Part shown: piece by piece, positions 32,501 through 44,475 of the stretch
Layout of the letters: the number at the start of each line of letters is the position of its first letter
Position numbering within the stretch: position 1 is the first letter of the stretch
Assembly (NCBI GenBank): GCA_963989245.1
Contig: OZ022339.1
Coordinates: 96,211,832-96,275,831 of the forward strand
DNA length: 64,000 bases
From: Nansenia antarctica
Lineage: Eukaryota; Chordata; Actinopteri; Argentiniformes; Microstomatidae
Direction of reading: 5' to 3'
Translations under genes and position numbers: made by a program
The notes under the pieces: generated by a model
What the model saw: the letters and a program-made list of their open reading frames with translations, nothing else
Database searches by the model: none
What the model was told of the DNA's origin: nothing

Positions 32501-35500
32501 CTCTCTTTTCCCTCCACCTATCAGCGCAGGTGATGCGAGGGAATTTCAAAGGACCATGCTGTGTATTCCGTGGGAGGGAATCCTCAGAATACACACTCCC
32601 CACAGGGTCCAGCAAACATGCTATCTACTCCCCTAAACAAGGTGAGTAAATAAACGTCAGTGTTTCCCCTACCATTGCCTTGGGGGGGCGGGCCCCAAAA
32701 ACACAAAATCTCACTCTGTTTTTTATAGTTGGACATACGATTTATTTTCAGGTGAGAGAGTAAAGTCAAAATGACATTATCTGACTGCATTGCCCACAGC
32801 AATCCAATATTCAATTATAATTATGTTATAAATTGATATGGATCAATTTATACCTCTTATTAGATTATAAATACTCTGGTTGTTATGTTTGCCTTTTGGT
32901 TGACAGCAAAAGGGAGAGAGGAGGATAGAGAGGGAAAGAAGGAGAGAGAGCAGGATGGTGCACCAGAGAGAAAGAGCGCAAGAACCAGGTGAGAAAGTGG
33001 ACAGGTAGTCAAGACCACATAAGTAAGTAGCCTTGAGAACCGATGGTTCTCGAGCCTAATGGCCCATAGGGCAGGAGCCTATCTCCTGTTTCCGTAGCGT
33101 GAGGCGGCTTAATGTACAAGTTAGTACACCCCCTGGACATGACGCTGGTATGTCGCAGGGTCTTATGCCACAGTCCATGCCACCCCCCCAAGGCAGCAAA
33201 CCTAGGGGAAACACTGAACGTTGTCAACATCTACACATCTCATGTCTCATCATCAAAGACACAGAACTGCCTGCCTGTCTGCCTGCCTGTCTGCCTGCCT
33301 GTCTGCCTGTCTGCCTGTCTGCCTGTCTGCCTGCCTGCCTGTCTGTCTGTCTGTCTGTCTCTCTGTCTCTCTGTCTCTCTGTCTCTCTCTCTCTCTCTCT
33401 GTCTCTGTCTCTGTCTCTGTCTGTCTGGTAGAGTCCAGATAGGGGCGTAGGGCTTACTGGATGAGTTCTATGAGCCGCTCCTCCAGGTTGGTCTTGGTTC
33501 GGCTGAGGTCGTCGATCTCTGCAGCCATGGTGAGGTGATGGTTCTGCTTGTCGGCCTCAGCCCGGTCCAGTTTCTGCTTCAGCTCCTTGTGCTCCGTCTG
33601 AACAGTCAAGACAGTCTCTTCATAGCTTAAAGAGAGAGAGAGATACAAATAGTGAGAAGGAGTAAGAGAGGGACTGTAGTGCATGCGATGACATAATGAT
33701 TTTGACATCCACCTTCATATAGTAGACATCTCTAAACACAATATGAGTTATCGTCACTGTTACGTATTCTGAATCTTAAACTCAGGGATCTTAAAGGGAT
33801 GGTTCGCCCCAAAATCCAAAATCATATATTTTGCTTACCCTGAGAGGAGACATGGACAAACACAGACTGTTACTTACCACTCTGTTCATCTAAATAGGGT
33901 GCTGTTTGGGGTATCACAGGCAGCACAAGTCAAATGATGGTAGGGGGTTATAGCCTCACCTGGTGATAGTGTCTCTCAGTTGCTGAATCTCTCCCTCATG
34001 CTGATGAATGGTAGCTTCCGAATTATTTCGGACACATGTCATGTGACAATCTTTTTCTCCAATCAACCGAGAGTATTCCACATTCACCTCCTTCATTGAA
34101 CACAAGGAGAACATACATTTGTTGAATGAATAATTAATAACACTGAAAACCTTTTTCAGAATAGGTTAATCGACCCTTTTATTCAACTGTCTCCATGCTT
34201 TTCTCAATAGACAGGTCTGTAAATTAATAGACACAGCAGATTACGATGTCAAGAGTGTGAGCGGTGGTTCTGTAATTTAACTCTATATCTCAATATTCCA
34301 GTTCAGGCAGACCAATTAAAATGTGACACATCCTCTCTACTGTTAAGAGGAAATAAACTCCTCAAAAACAGTTCGGCACCTGCCCTGCCCTACTCTGCCC
34401 TGTTCTGTTTTGCAGGGGATTTTGGCTAAATGTTTTGGGCCTCTACCAACACGTTTAGCTGTGTTGCTCCTTCCACAAATGCATGATCCTTACAAGTTGT
34501 ACCTTGTTGTAAAGGTGACTAATCAGGCTTTCCAACAATATAAAAAAACAATACCAATTGGTATTATTAACACACGTTTAGCTGTGTTGCTCCTTCCACA
34601 AATGCATGATCCTTACAAGTTGTACCTTGTTGTAAAGGTGACTAATCAGGCTTTCCAACAATATAAAAAAAACAATACCAATTGGTATTATTAAAAATAA
34701 TCGTCAGAAATAACGTTTCCAAACTTTTTTTGAGGAGTTTAGATTAAAACTACTCTGCCCTGTTTTATAACGAACACAAGCACTAATCGCTATTAATTAA
34801 CCCATCTCCTCCCACTAGATCTGGAGACTTATTCCTCTCTCCTTCTCTCATTTGCATTATTTTGCCCTTTGGTACACCTCTCTAATGAAATACAAAAGAA
34901 TGACCACAGGAGACAAGCTTGACGTGGCTATGGCAGGCTCTGGCATCATTATATTGTATTCATGAAAGATCAGTCACAAACAAATACAATTGTTTCTCTC
35001 ATTGCATCTGCTGTAAGCATATCAATGGGTGGACATTGCTTAACAGCAATGTCATTAAGTCAATTATTTTCTGCACCAGTATTATTTTCTTGATTGGGGA
35101 TTTAATTGATGTTAAGAGATGATGATGCAGACCTCAACCTCTGATACTTTGGCCCCCAGACTGTACACCTTCTCCTGCTCTGTCTGCAGCTGGTCTTTCA
35201 CGTTTCCTAGTTCTTCATTCAGACTCTGGATGGAGAGAAAAAAACATGGTGCTGAAAATGTTGCCATACAAGGGCAATCAAATAAGAATACAAATATATA
35301 CTGTTCTATAAACTCAAATTAAGTGATTAGCTCAAAGACAACAAACACACAAATAAAGATCGAAATGAGTTGTCTAAATTACTAAATGTAACAGGGTCTG
35401 GTGAAAAAGGTTAGGTTTTTCAGATTATGAAAGTGTAGATTGTAAGCTTGATGATGTGTCATACATTGACATCTGAAAATAGTTGAAGGAGATATGCTTA

Positions 35501-38500
35501 TTTGAATGTTGGTAAACCTCAAACAGAGAATTTGAGAAAATCACTCAATCAAAACATGTGTTTGCAACCATTGTGAATGGTAACTAACTAGCAGCTAAAA
35601 AGCAAACATTGCTATGTACTAACATCTAACTGCATGTTTAGCACATCACAACATGTTGATAGAACATCAACATGCCAAAAAGTAATGTATCTCTAGGTGC
35701 GTTTCCATAAAACATTCTGATTTGCATTTTGAGGTGATTCGCATCAGTTTGAGATGATTCGCATGAGAAATGTTATGGAAACGGTTTGATTCACATAAAC
35801 GACATTCGATGCAAATCACCTCTAATTCGCACAAAGTCGATACGCTCGCTTAAGATGGTTTTTGCCTTATGCGAATCAGAGTTAATGCGCATAAAGTTTT
35901 ATGGAAACAGGTCATTCGAATAAACTCTGACGTAGTGACTTTCAATTCACATGACTCAGCTGTTTCTGCTGTCTGTGTCTCCCTGGGTATTCCCATACGC
36001 GTGATGAAAACATATCTGCTAAACATGTCTTAGATGGTAAACAGCAAAGAAATGCCACAATATACCAGGACTTAAGAAATGAGATGCCTAACAAAGGATT
36101 TGACAAACCCTGGCCCATTTTGTGCAACAAGTGGGAGAGTCTGAAGCAGCGGAGACAGGGTTGCCAAATCGGCTAGTTTTTGGTGGATTTAGCGGTTTTT
36201 AGACTGTGGTTAGGCTGGAAATTGTCAATCCCACCTGGCAACCCTGAGTGGAGCGTCTACAGGTAGTATGTCAGATACAGATATCGTACTGCTAGAGATG
36301 CACACTCTTTGTTAAAGGAAATAAAGCTTTATTGTACTTTTAAAAAGATTTTGTATGTGTTTTTTGCATTGCAGTTGGGAGAGTTCTTTACATCAAACTA
36401 TATACATGTAAATACTGACGAAATACTCTGACGAAATTACGTTTTACGTAGCTTAGCTTATTCGCTCCAACCAAGTTAATGGAAACGCTCCACATTTCAT
36501 GATTCGCATTTCGAAATTCGCTTAACTTTTATGGAAACACAACTACTAACTCAATAGCCTACAAAGCAGGACGACAGACGACACAGTGAACCCAATTCAT
36601 AAATCCTAAAACAAATGTAGGAGATTTAGTGATCCTAAAACTGTTGTTTGTTCATATCAACACTCTTCAACACTTTCGTAATATGAAAAAAAATATATAT
36701 ATCATTTGCGCAACTTTGAATTGCATGCAGACCTTTTCACCAGACCTTTTCATAAATGTGATGCATTGTTTTCTGCAGAGAGGTTTTCCCAAAGTTAACA
36801 GTTTATTCAAGTCACTCACCTTCACTTGGTTCTGATGGTTCATGCTCTCCGAGCTCATCTGGAACTTGACGGCTGCCATCTCCTCATGGCTAGATTCCTG
36901 GTGGCTCTTCATCTGGCCCTCTGCTTTCTCAAGCTTTTCCTGCAGCTCCAGCATGGTTTCTGGAAGGTTCTCTGTCTGCCTCAGCTCATCTCTCAGACTG
37001 GCATTTTCCTGGCGCAAGGCAGCCATGCAGGCCTCTAGCTGCTCCACCTCTCTGGTTTTCCGCTTCTCCATCTCCTCTATCCTGACCACCTCCCCCGCCC
37101 AACGCTCTCTGGCCTCCTCTCTCTCTGCTGTCAGCTTGCAGACGGTCATTCCTAGCTCCGCCATCTCTGTGTTGGACCGGTGGAGGCCCTCCAGGGCCAG
37201 CCTCTCATTCTGGGCCTTGAGTGCAGCCAGCTCTCCCTTGGTGGAGGCCTCGGTGGCAGCCAGCTCGGCGAGGGCGGCCGCCTCTCTGTCGCGCTGCCCA
37301 CTCAGTGCCTCCTCTCTCTCCTTGCACTGGAGGAGCTCAGCCACATGCTTCTGGTTGAGGGCCTCCGTCTGGGTTTTGAGCTGCTCCACCAAGGTCCTGA
37401 GCTCATCTCTCTGGGCCTCCGTCACCTCCAGCTGGGCCTGGGTCTTCAACTTTTCCTCCCCAGACCTCTGCAGCTGCACCCTCAGGTCTAGCACCTCCGC
37501 CAGGAGCCTGGACACCTCCTTCATGTTTACATCCAGCTGGCCTTCCACCATCGTCAACTTCGCGGCCACCTCTTGGCTCTCCTTGGCATGGACAGAGCTC
37601 CTCTCCAGCTGGGCCCTCTCCACTGCCTTCTTCTCCCCAGTCACCCTCTTTATCAACTCTGTCTGTCTGGAGCAGGCGGCCTCTGCCTTGGCCTTGGCCT
37701 TATCCAGCTCTCTCTCTCTGGCCTCCAGGGCGTTGACCCTGGCCCGGAGCTCCACAGAACCCATCTCTTTGCTCTCCAGCCGGGCTTCCCGGTCTCTGAG
37801 CTGTTCCTGCAGGCTGGCCTCAGTCCTCCGCGAGGCTCCCAAGCTCTTCTCCAGCTCACCGATCTGCCCATGGATGGCCTTCAGCTCCTCCTGCATGGAG
37901 CTCAGTGCCCCTTTCACCGTGCCCTGCTCCTCTCTCAGGCCCTGGTTCTCATGCTCCAGCCGCTTGGCTGTTGTGTCCGAAACCTCCGCGGCCATGGCTG
38001 CCCGCTGCAGGCTCTCGTCCAGGGCACGATTCTCCTCCCGCAGCCTCTTCTCCTTCTCGTCCACCGTCACCTTTGCGTCGTTCAGCTGGCCCCTCAGCTG
38101 CTTCTCCGAGGCCCTCAGGGCGGCCACCTCGGCCTCCAGTGCTGCCCGGCTCTCTGCCAGGTCCTTCTTCAGCTCCTTGTTCCTCTTCACCGTGCCCAGC
38201 AGCTTCCCGTTGAGCTCCATCAGATTGGTGCACTGAGTCTTGTAATCCTCTATCTTCTTGGCCTGCTCCCTGATGCTGCTCTCCAGCACGGAGAGGCTGG
38301 TGCTCAAGCCGTTTCTTTCCTTGGCCAGGCTTTTGCTCTGAGCCTCACTTTGCTGAATTCTCTGGTTACTGGAGGTCAGTTCTGTCTCTCTACTATTCAG
38401 TTGCTCCTTCAGGGAGAGGAGCTCCCCTTCCATAGCCTCTTTTAAATCACCTATGCTCCTCTGAATGTTCTCCTTCTCTTCCTGTACGCTCCTCCTGGCC

Positions 38501-40503
38501 TCCTCTGCCTGTCTCTCCTTCTCCTCTATGTCACTCTGGAGGTCCCGTAGCTGCCTCTGAAGGTTGCTGGCCTCTTTTTCCCTCACTGTCAGTGCCCCCT
38601 GTAGTTTGTCGATGGTTTTGCACTGCTCCTCCACTCGCTCCTCCAGCTTAGCCTTCTCCCCTGTGGAAGACATCACCAACTCCCCAAGCTTGGTCTCCCC
38701 CTCTTTGACTGCAGTCTCCTTGATCCTCAGCTTCTCCGCCAGTCTCTCCACTTGCCTCCTCGTCTCCTCCCCCTCTGCCACAGCCTCCATCTTGCCCCTC
38801 TCCGCCTCCTTCAATCTGTCCAGCAGCTCATGGATCTTCTGTGCCGAGTCAAAGTAGCTGGCAGCCTGCTGGCCCTTCTCATCCAACGCCCCATCCAGCT
38901 TGGCCATGAGCTCCATATTCTTCCCCTCTGCGGCGGCCAGCTTCTCCTGCAGGTGGCGATGTTCGACTTCTCTAGCCCTATCCCCAGTCCTTAGGGCCTG
39001 CAGCTCATGGGAAAGGGCTTCCTCCCGCCCCTCTAGAGCCTTGAGTGCCCCATGCAGGCCCAGCTGCTCCTCCTGTGCAGCCAGCGACACATCCAGCTGC
39101 CTCTGGAGCTCCACCACCACCCCCCTGAGCTCAACAGCCTCCTCCCCCATCTGCTGCACCCTCTCCAGGAGCTCCCGCTGCTTCAGCTCTGACTGATCGA
39201 GTTCCATGCGGAGGTCGTCCACCACGCTGACTTCCATGCCACAAGCAGAAAGAGACTCGTTCAACTCAGTCAGTAGGCCCGGCCCATAGTCAGGGGAGGA
39301 GGGGAACTCGTGGGCCTGCTAGAGGGGTGCAGGGGGGTGAAAGTGAGTACCACAGAGAACACTGTTTGTGTTTATTTGTATTAGTATTTTTTTTCTCTCC
39401 ATGAATGGATGCACTTGTCTGTTTATTATTGTATATAAATCAATAACATTTTTTTTTTAAAGAATCAGGTGGTCAGGGCTATATACTACGTCAGTACCTG
39501 TGAGTAAGTGCTGGCCAGACTGCTGATGCTGGAGCTGCGACTGGGGGCCTTCCACATGTGACTTGGGGAGTTTGGCATGCCCAGGGTCCTCCTGTGAATC
39601 AGAAAACAGACACAATGTGACGGGGTAATGTGATATATACTAGTGTCATCTAAACCTACATTTCCACTAGTCCTCAACCCATTGTATGCCAAGGAACTTA
39701 CAAACATGAGGTTACCTAGCAAAGGTGGGCCAGGACGAGTCAAGGTCATGACCCCTAGAGGCCACATCAAACTGGACCTCATTGAGCTCATACAGGTGAC
39801 TGATGATGTCAACACTGAGGTGAGGCTTCAGGAAGGGGCTGCGTGCGTAAAACCAGTCACTGCAGGGAGAGAGAGGAGAGGAGAAAGGCTGGGGGAGTGA
39901 GAAATTAGAAATATCCAGTTTTTTTTATTTATTACCGGTATACACTTTTTCAACAAGTTGATATAGGTCTCTGGGGTCCCCAAAACATGTCATTGAAGTT
40001 TTTTGATGAAAATACCACTCAGATTTTAATCTAAAGGCATTCTAACATGACTCTCCAAGCCTCTGTTTCACAACGGGCGGTTTCGGTGTGTTCAGCTGTA
40101 ACATTAGAGGAGCCATGAGTTTCAAAAAGGCCGACTTTCTCAATACATAAACGAAAGCCAGTAAAACCCCACCCACCCATAAACACTACCGTACTACTGT
40201 AGTGTGGGCACATGTTCACTCACCTGAGGAACAGAGAAAGCAGATTGTAGAAGTGAAAAAAACAAAAGCAGAAGAGACATTTAAAGGATTTAAAAGAATC
40301 AAAGAGGAAATAATATTCACCTGAAACAATGCACTTACTGAGTAATTCACCTGAAACAATGCACTAAGAACACTTCAATTCCGGGAATAGCAACTTGTCT
40401 GTTTGCTGAGCCATGTTTGAAATCCCGACCTACACAATCCCTTCTTTAATCCAGGCAAACACTACTGTGTCTCATATAAATGATTCTGTGGCCCGGATTG
40501 AAT

Positions 40504-40597
<94 letters not shown>

Positions 40598-40598
40598 T

Positions 40599-40642
<44 letters not shown>

Positions 40643-41393
40643 ACCTGGTGACCCTTTGGTTCATCAGGCACTGCTGCAGGGTGTCTGCCAGTCGCTGGTG
40701 CACCAGGGAGTAGCGAATGAAAGCCCTTCCCTTCCCTAAGGATGTCTTCAGCTGGAGGGGCAAAATAACACCCTTAACATGGCAATCAAAAACACTATCA
40801 ATCAATAGCACTCAGGACCATACTGAATTGCATGTAGTTAGCATAATAGCATTATTAATTATTCAACTTCTATGAACAATAAAGACTTTAAAGGTGATGA
40901 TCTGTATACCTCAGGGATAGACTTGACAAAGCGGATACCATCATTGGCTCCTTTGATTTTAGCCAGACAGTCACTGAAATATTCCCAGTAGTCTTTTCTG
41001 GTGCCAAGAAACATTGTCTTCTCCTTCTGGTCAAACTGAATGTCATAGATAGTGTTAGTTACAAGTTGTACTATATAGTAGTTGAGAATATTGGTAAGTA
41101 TCAGTTTAGAATTGTTATAATCTTTAACTCTGATTGTACCCAGTTTATATAAGGCACAAACAATACATTTAATTGATAGATTCATCGGACCTCAAAGCTG
41201 CTATGGGGCCAAAGTAGTGAAAATGTTTTGGTAATATACTGTTGGTTATGAACAGTGACTCACCTGTAGTAAATACTCCAGTTTGTAGGAGAATTTGTGC
41301 AGATTTGAGCTGTCATCTGTGATTGGCTCCCCATTTTCCCTGTACTCTTTTGTGAGCTCTGCAACAGCATCTGTAATTGATAGAAAAGGGGAA

Positions 41394-41452
<59 letters not shown>

Positions 41453-44325
41453 GAAAGGGGAGACTGAACACAGCACCTTTAAAAAGAAACACTTACAGTC
41501 ATTTGAAAAAGATAGGACACCCCATGAAAGCCTTTGTCTTTTTCAACATATTTCAACATATGACAATTGATCTTCATTTCAACAATATTGCGAGTTGGAG
41601 GTAATATAACTAAACAAATAAAACTGAAAATACAAATGATTTGTAAAATGTAATTAACAGAAATGCAATTTTCATTTTCAGGATTTATTACTACCGGTAC
41701 TTACTAAAATTTGAATTCCACTGGCCGGAAAATAATTGTGGAGAGCATTTAGAACAACTGCCAACATGACCAAGTCAGACATGACTAGCAAGTTCAGCCC
41801 AAGAGCAGACCGCAAGATGCTTCAAGATTCTCCAACAATCCTAAAATGTCATCATGGGACCTACAGGTAGCTCTTGCCATAGTTGATGTCAAAGTAAATG
41901 CATCTACCAACAGAAAGAAACTGCAGAAGTTTGATTTTCGTGGGAGGTGTGCAAGGAGGAAACCCTTACTGTAAAAAAAAAAAAAAAACATCAGGGCAAG
42001 ATTAAAGTTTGCCAGAGAACACCTAGACAAACACCAGGACTTCTGGAACAATGTGCTTTGGACAGATTAATCCAAAGTTAGTTTGGGCACAGTAGCCAAA
42101 GACATGTTTGGGACAAACCAAAGACAACATTTGAGCACAAGAACCTCTGTGAAGGATGGGGGTGGAAATGTCATGGTTTGGGGCTGCTTTGCTGCAGCAG
42201 CACTTGGCCAGCTCACCATCATAGAATCCACTATGAATTCTTTATTGTATCAGAGCTTGCTAGAGGAAGATGTGAGACCATCCATCCAAAGATTTAAGCT
42301 GAAGCGGATGTGGACCATGCAACATGACAATGACCCAAAACATTCCAGTAAATCCACCAAGGAATGGCAAGGAAAAGAAAGAAATTGAGTTCTGGAATGG
42401 CCCAAGTCAAAGCCCGGATTTTAATCCTATTGAGATGATGTGGGGTGATTTGAAACGGGAGGTGCATGGAAGACACCCCTCAAACATCACACAGCTGAAA
42501 GACTTCTGCTTGGAGGAGTGAGAAAAACGTTCTCCCAGTTGATGTCAGAGACTGGTAGACAGTTATAGGAAACGTCCAATTGATGTTATTTCAGCCAATG
42601 GGGGCAATACCAGCTATTAGCATAGGGTGTCCTAACTTTTTCCTCAGTAGGAATTAGCATCTTTGTTCATTTTCTGTTAAATAAATGATCATAAAATTAC
42701 ATTTTCATTGTTTTTGATTAAATTACATCACCTTTATCTATATTTCCATCTGGATAAAGGTTCCAGTCTATGAAGACCAAAACCTTGCGCCAGCTGGAAA
42801 GTTTCTTCCCCATGGCAGTGGGCCTCACAAACAAGCCCCCTGCCTCTCATTGACTCTGAGACTTCCACATTTTCTCTTTTTCTGACCATTCTCTGTTACC
42901 CCTAGAGATGGTTGTGCGGGAAAATCCCAGTAGATCAGCACTTTCTGAAATACTCAAAACAGCCCATCTGGCACCAACACCCATGCCACGCTTATTACAT
43001 TGTTGTTTTTATTATATTGTTGTTTTTATCTTATGTCCTATGCTTCAACCACACCGAGTAAATTTCCTGTATGTGCGAATATACTTCGGCAATAAAAATA
43101 AGTCTGATTCTGAGATACTGTTTGAAAGAAGACCAAATATTGTCTCCATATTTCTTAAAAAAGAACTAAATATTTCATGGGGTGTCATAATGTTTTTCAC
43201 ATGACTGTACATAGCCCACACTAACTGATGCATTACCCCACAATGAATACTGGTGAAAGCGCTTCTGAGAGAGGCTCTATTACAACGCTTCAGTGGAGGC
43301 TGGTTTAGGTAGAAATCGGAGGATGGGCTCATTGCTCATTGCTCATCATGGAACAGAATGAGGAATGGTATCAAACACGTATCAAACCGTCCTATGATTT
43401 CCACCTCCACTAGCCTCCACTGATGCACTCCACCTGTTTCTCCTTGATATATTATTCTTTTTCTGCTGAGCAAAAAGATTACTGCAATCTTTCCAGTCAA
43501 ATAGTGTGTCTCACTATCTGGGAAGTGATTCAAGTAAGTACTTAGGTTAACCCAAGGAATTCCTACAATTACCATTACAGTTCACACACATATCTCACCA
43601 GTCTACGACTAACAATGACATTGCATGCACACACACACACAATACACAAACAGACACAGACACTCACGCCACTCTTGATGTGTTTTTTTATGGTTTACAG
43701 GTATCTACAGAAGAGACATCCCCCAACCCCTAACCCCCACCCCCCCAGTCATACCTACCCCCACACCGCAGTCATATCAGTCCAGACAGACACTCCCAAT
43801 CCCTAATCTCCAGTCCCCTTCCACCTCCCTAATGTCCCAGCCCCTTACATTACCCACTTGCCTCGTATCCACCGTAAAAACTGGAAAGACACCTGTGAGG
43901 GGTGCACCCTTAGCAAGCTCTCTCTCTCTCGCTGCATGCTAAGAGCGACTCTGTGTGCCCGCCACACCCTTCTGTGCCGAGGGCCACGAGGGCCGGAATT
44001 TAGATCCATGGTGTTTTCCCACAGTCCGTGTGGAAGGAAAGAATCTACTGTTGGACCCGATGCCAAGGCAGGAGTCACATCCAGGCCATTGAAACCCTCT
44101 CTACCACTGGGCCTTTCTATCTCTCCCTCTCTGTCGCTCTATGTCAGCAGACCACTGTCTACCCCCAACACATTCACACAGACCCTGACACACACATTGT
44201 TATACACACACATACACACACGTTGTTATACACACACACGTGCATACACACAATGCCAGCGTACCGTGCAGATCTCTGATAATCCTCTGAAGCTGGCTCT
44301 CCCCGACAGCAACCCCGGCAGCCAT
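26325..44325 (-). CDS. fyco1: FYVE and coiled-coil domain autophagy adaptor 1
   Basis: Adaptor that binds Rab7, LC3 and PI3P on late endosomes/autophagosomes and promotes plus-end microtubule transport. Seventeen coding exons, 5' to 3': 44325-44265 (ATG), 41370-41264, 41035-40910, 40751-40645, 39859-39716, 39591-39498, 39318-36820, 35225-35133, 34090-33960, 33625-33458, 30650-30498, 30068-29839, 29223-29055, 28266-28174, 28044-27834, 26962-26853 and 26400-26325 (TAA). The sum is 4,572 nt, in phase: 1,523 residues, close to the roughly 1,480 of mammals. The start MAAGVAVGESQLQRIIRDL matches the family start. Domains: RUN about 40-175 (KGANDGIRFVKSI), coiled coil about 215-1180, FYVE about 1200-1260 (WLVD, RRHHCRLCGRIFC), LIR FDII 1322-1325, GOLD about 1390-1523 (TISWVFSSEPKSISFSVV), end YDGSDFP. 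No key residue looks lost. Confidence 0.97.
26623..26827. mobile_element. hAT-type foldback MITE
   Basis: Two nearly identical 95-bp arms (cagtgtttctcaaccctctc, ccagccgctccacatatttg, ccaccaccagctcacctgat) inverted around a short tttgtacttgatt centre. The ends cagtg/cactg fit hAT (Charlie-like) termini. gattaga occurs on both flanks and may be the remnant of an 8-bp target duplication. It lies in a fyco1 intron 26 bp from the exon at 26,853. Confidence 0.9.
29162..29173 (-). other. fyco1: LC3-interacting region core (FDII) of FYCO1
   Basis: This codes for F-D-I-I after DDGV and before TEEEV. An aromatic at position 1, an aliphatic at position 4 and acidic flanks match the Atg8-binding LIR known in mammalian FYCO1 (VFDIITDEE). 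Conservation supports a functional autophagy adaptor. Confidence 0.85.
29668..29732. repeat. (GT)n/(GCGT)n microsatellite
   Basis: A mixed GT/GCGT run in a fyco1 intron, about 105 bases past the exon at 29,839 in the minus direction. Confidence 0.95.
30824..31030. mobile_element. Palindromic element carrying telomere-like repeats
   Basis: Left arm tatatgttacggtacatgtg, ggaaaactagggttagggtt, aggtgctagggtg; right arm caccctagcacctaacccta, accctagttttcccacatgt, accgtaacatata. The centre holds seven or so taaccc/taacct units. The arms are about 75 bp with a duplicated tacggtacatgtggg motif on the left. Confidence 0.85.
31031..32291. mobile_element. TIR element split by a LINE insertion
   Basis: Outer ends are inverted: left tacactcactgaacacttta, right taaagtgttcagtgagtgta, both starting at TA as in the element at 19,625. 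Nearly all of the interior is an antisense LINE. Either a small MITE was hit by a LINE, or most of the original interior has been lost. Confidence 0.7.
31054..32240 (-). pseudogene. Decayed CR1/L2/Rex1-type LINE, antisense, nested in the TIR element
   Basis: The minus-strand frame 32,228-31,398 ends in ALQRVVKTAQRIIG, then HPNHDLFDHLPSKRLRKYRI and SRLQNSFFHRAI. It is collinear with the C-terminus of the RT at 21.3 kb but clearly a diverged subfamily. The 3' end (tgcaatgacaataaagttga on minus) has a GATTA-type tail at 31,052-31,066. The RT catalytic core is missing. Confidence 0.85.
32442..32497. repeat. (CT)n microsatellite
   Basis: A 56-base CT run in a fyco1 intron. Confidence 0.95.
32658..33216. 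mobile_element. Non-autonomous hAT-like element
   Basis: Inverted ends cagtgtttcccctaccattg and, on the opposite strand of the right end, cagtgtttcccctaggtttg, both followed by a ccttggggg stretch. aacgt is present on both flanks. There is no transposase frame inside; the interior is AG-rich. Confidence 0.75.
33268..33430. repeat. (CTGCCTGT)n / (CTGT)n / (CT)n compound array
   Basis: A progressive change from CTGC/CTGT tetramers to CTGTCT hexamers and CT, 28 bases before the end of fyco1 exon 10. The three Cys- or Ser-rich open frames through it are artefacts. Confidence 0.95.
34354..34741. mobile_element. MITE with internal 123-bp tandem duplication
   Basis: Inverted ends taaactcctcaaaaacagtt and, at the right, tttttttgaggagttta. 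Inside, a 123-bp unit starting acgtttagctgtgttgctcc is present twice head to tail (34,451-34,573 and 34,574-34,697), nearly identical apart from one extra A. Because 123 is a multiple of three, a frame stays open through both copies; I do not regard it as coding. Confidence 0.85.
35697..36541. mobile_element. Non-autonomous DNA transposon, TIR gcgtttccataaaa
   Basis: Left ggtgcgtttccataaaacat, right acttttatggaaacac. Subterminal gattcgcat/atgcgaatc motifs repeat in both orientations at each end. No transposase frame is present. It lies in the fyco1 intron before the 2.5-kb exon and is itself hit by a 90-bp MITE. Confidence 0.75.
36156..36245. mobile_element. 90-bp MITE nested in the preceding element
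   Basis: Ends cagggttgccaaatcggcta and cccacctggcaaccctg are inverted (cagggttgcca). Its position inside the 35.7-36.5 kb element dates it as the younger insertion. Confidence 0.7.
40507..40642. repeat. Long (GT)n, i.e. CA repeat at a fyco1 donor
   Basis: About 135 bases of GT with two interruptions. On the fyco1 sense strand the CA repeat begins four bases after the donor GT of the exon at 40,645. Confidence 0.95.
41397..41448. repeat. (AG)n upstream of the fyco1 exon 2 acceptor
   Basis: A 52-base AG run, CT on the gene's strand, about 25 bases upstream of the acceptor at 41,371. Confidence 0.95.
41496..42665 (+). pseudogene. Tc1-like transposon with broken transposase
   Basis: The left end tacagtcatttgaaaaagat / aggacacccc and an inner right repeat gggtgtcctaactttttcct define the element. 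Sense-strand frames at 42,083-42,388 (VMVWGCFAAAALGQLT, MQHDNDPKHSSKS) and 42,324-42,521 (WNGPSQSPDFNPIEMMWGDL) are the DDE halves of one transposase split by a frameshift near 42,365. Upstream codons are further decayed. Intronic in fyco1. Confidence 0.85.
42890..43000 (-). mobile_element. Fragment of the 19.6-kb mariner/Tc1-like family
   Basis: gttgtgcgggaaaatcccag, tagatcagcactttctgaaa and tactcaaaacagcccatctg are the reverse complement of the transposase N-terminal coding region seen at about 19,820-19,890. Termini are lost. Confidence 0.7.
43010..43115 (+). mobile_element. LINE 3'-tail fragment
   Basis: atttcctgtatgtgcgaata, cttcggcaataaaaataagt then ctgattctga has the form of a fish LINE 3' end with a short tandem tail. 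Confidence 0.5.
43116..43210. mobile_element. Tc1-like right end
   Basis: The block ends tttttcacatgactgta, whose reverse complement tacagtcatgtgaaaaaca and following gacaccccatgaaa mirror the left end at 41,496. It is probably the displaced right end of that element or of a sister copy. Confidence 0.65.
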
Positions 44326-44413
44326 GGTCTGACACACTCCCGGCAACAGGGTCACAGGGTCACACACAGTCTGCTGAATCAGAGAATCAGACAGTCAGGA
44401 ACAAAGCATGTGT

Positions 44414-44418
<5 letters not shown>

Positions 44419-44473
<55 letters not shown>
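44419..44473. repeat. (CA)n microsatellite upstream of the fyco1 start
   Basis: A CA run of 55 bases, about 95 bases 5' of the fyco1 ATG on the minus strand. It lies in the 5' UTR exon or the intron before it. Confidence 0.95.

Positions 44474-44475
<2 letters not shown>

Noticed and set aside
33099..33450. Cys/Leu/Pro-rich frames and a CRISPR-like appearance
   Set aside because: The CTGCCTGT/CTGT array is a simple tandem repeat with no spacers, in a vertebrate intron.
34410..34694. 94-codon frame with two identical halves
   Set aside because: It results from a 123-bp tandem duplication inside a MITE; no known protein motif.
36842..38445. Long open frames (464 and 290 codons) on the plus strand
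   Set aside because: They are antisense shadows of the GC-rich coiled-coil exon of fyco1. Composition is Ser/Leu-rich with no domain, and the minus-strand frame has family similarity and correct splice ends.
42083..42521. Functional Tc1 transposase
   Set aside because: The catalytic D and E lie in different frames, separated by a frameshift near 42,365.
26853..44265. A CXCR6-like receptor inside fyco1, as in human
   Set aside because: No seven-helix frame exists on either strand within the gene.
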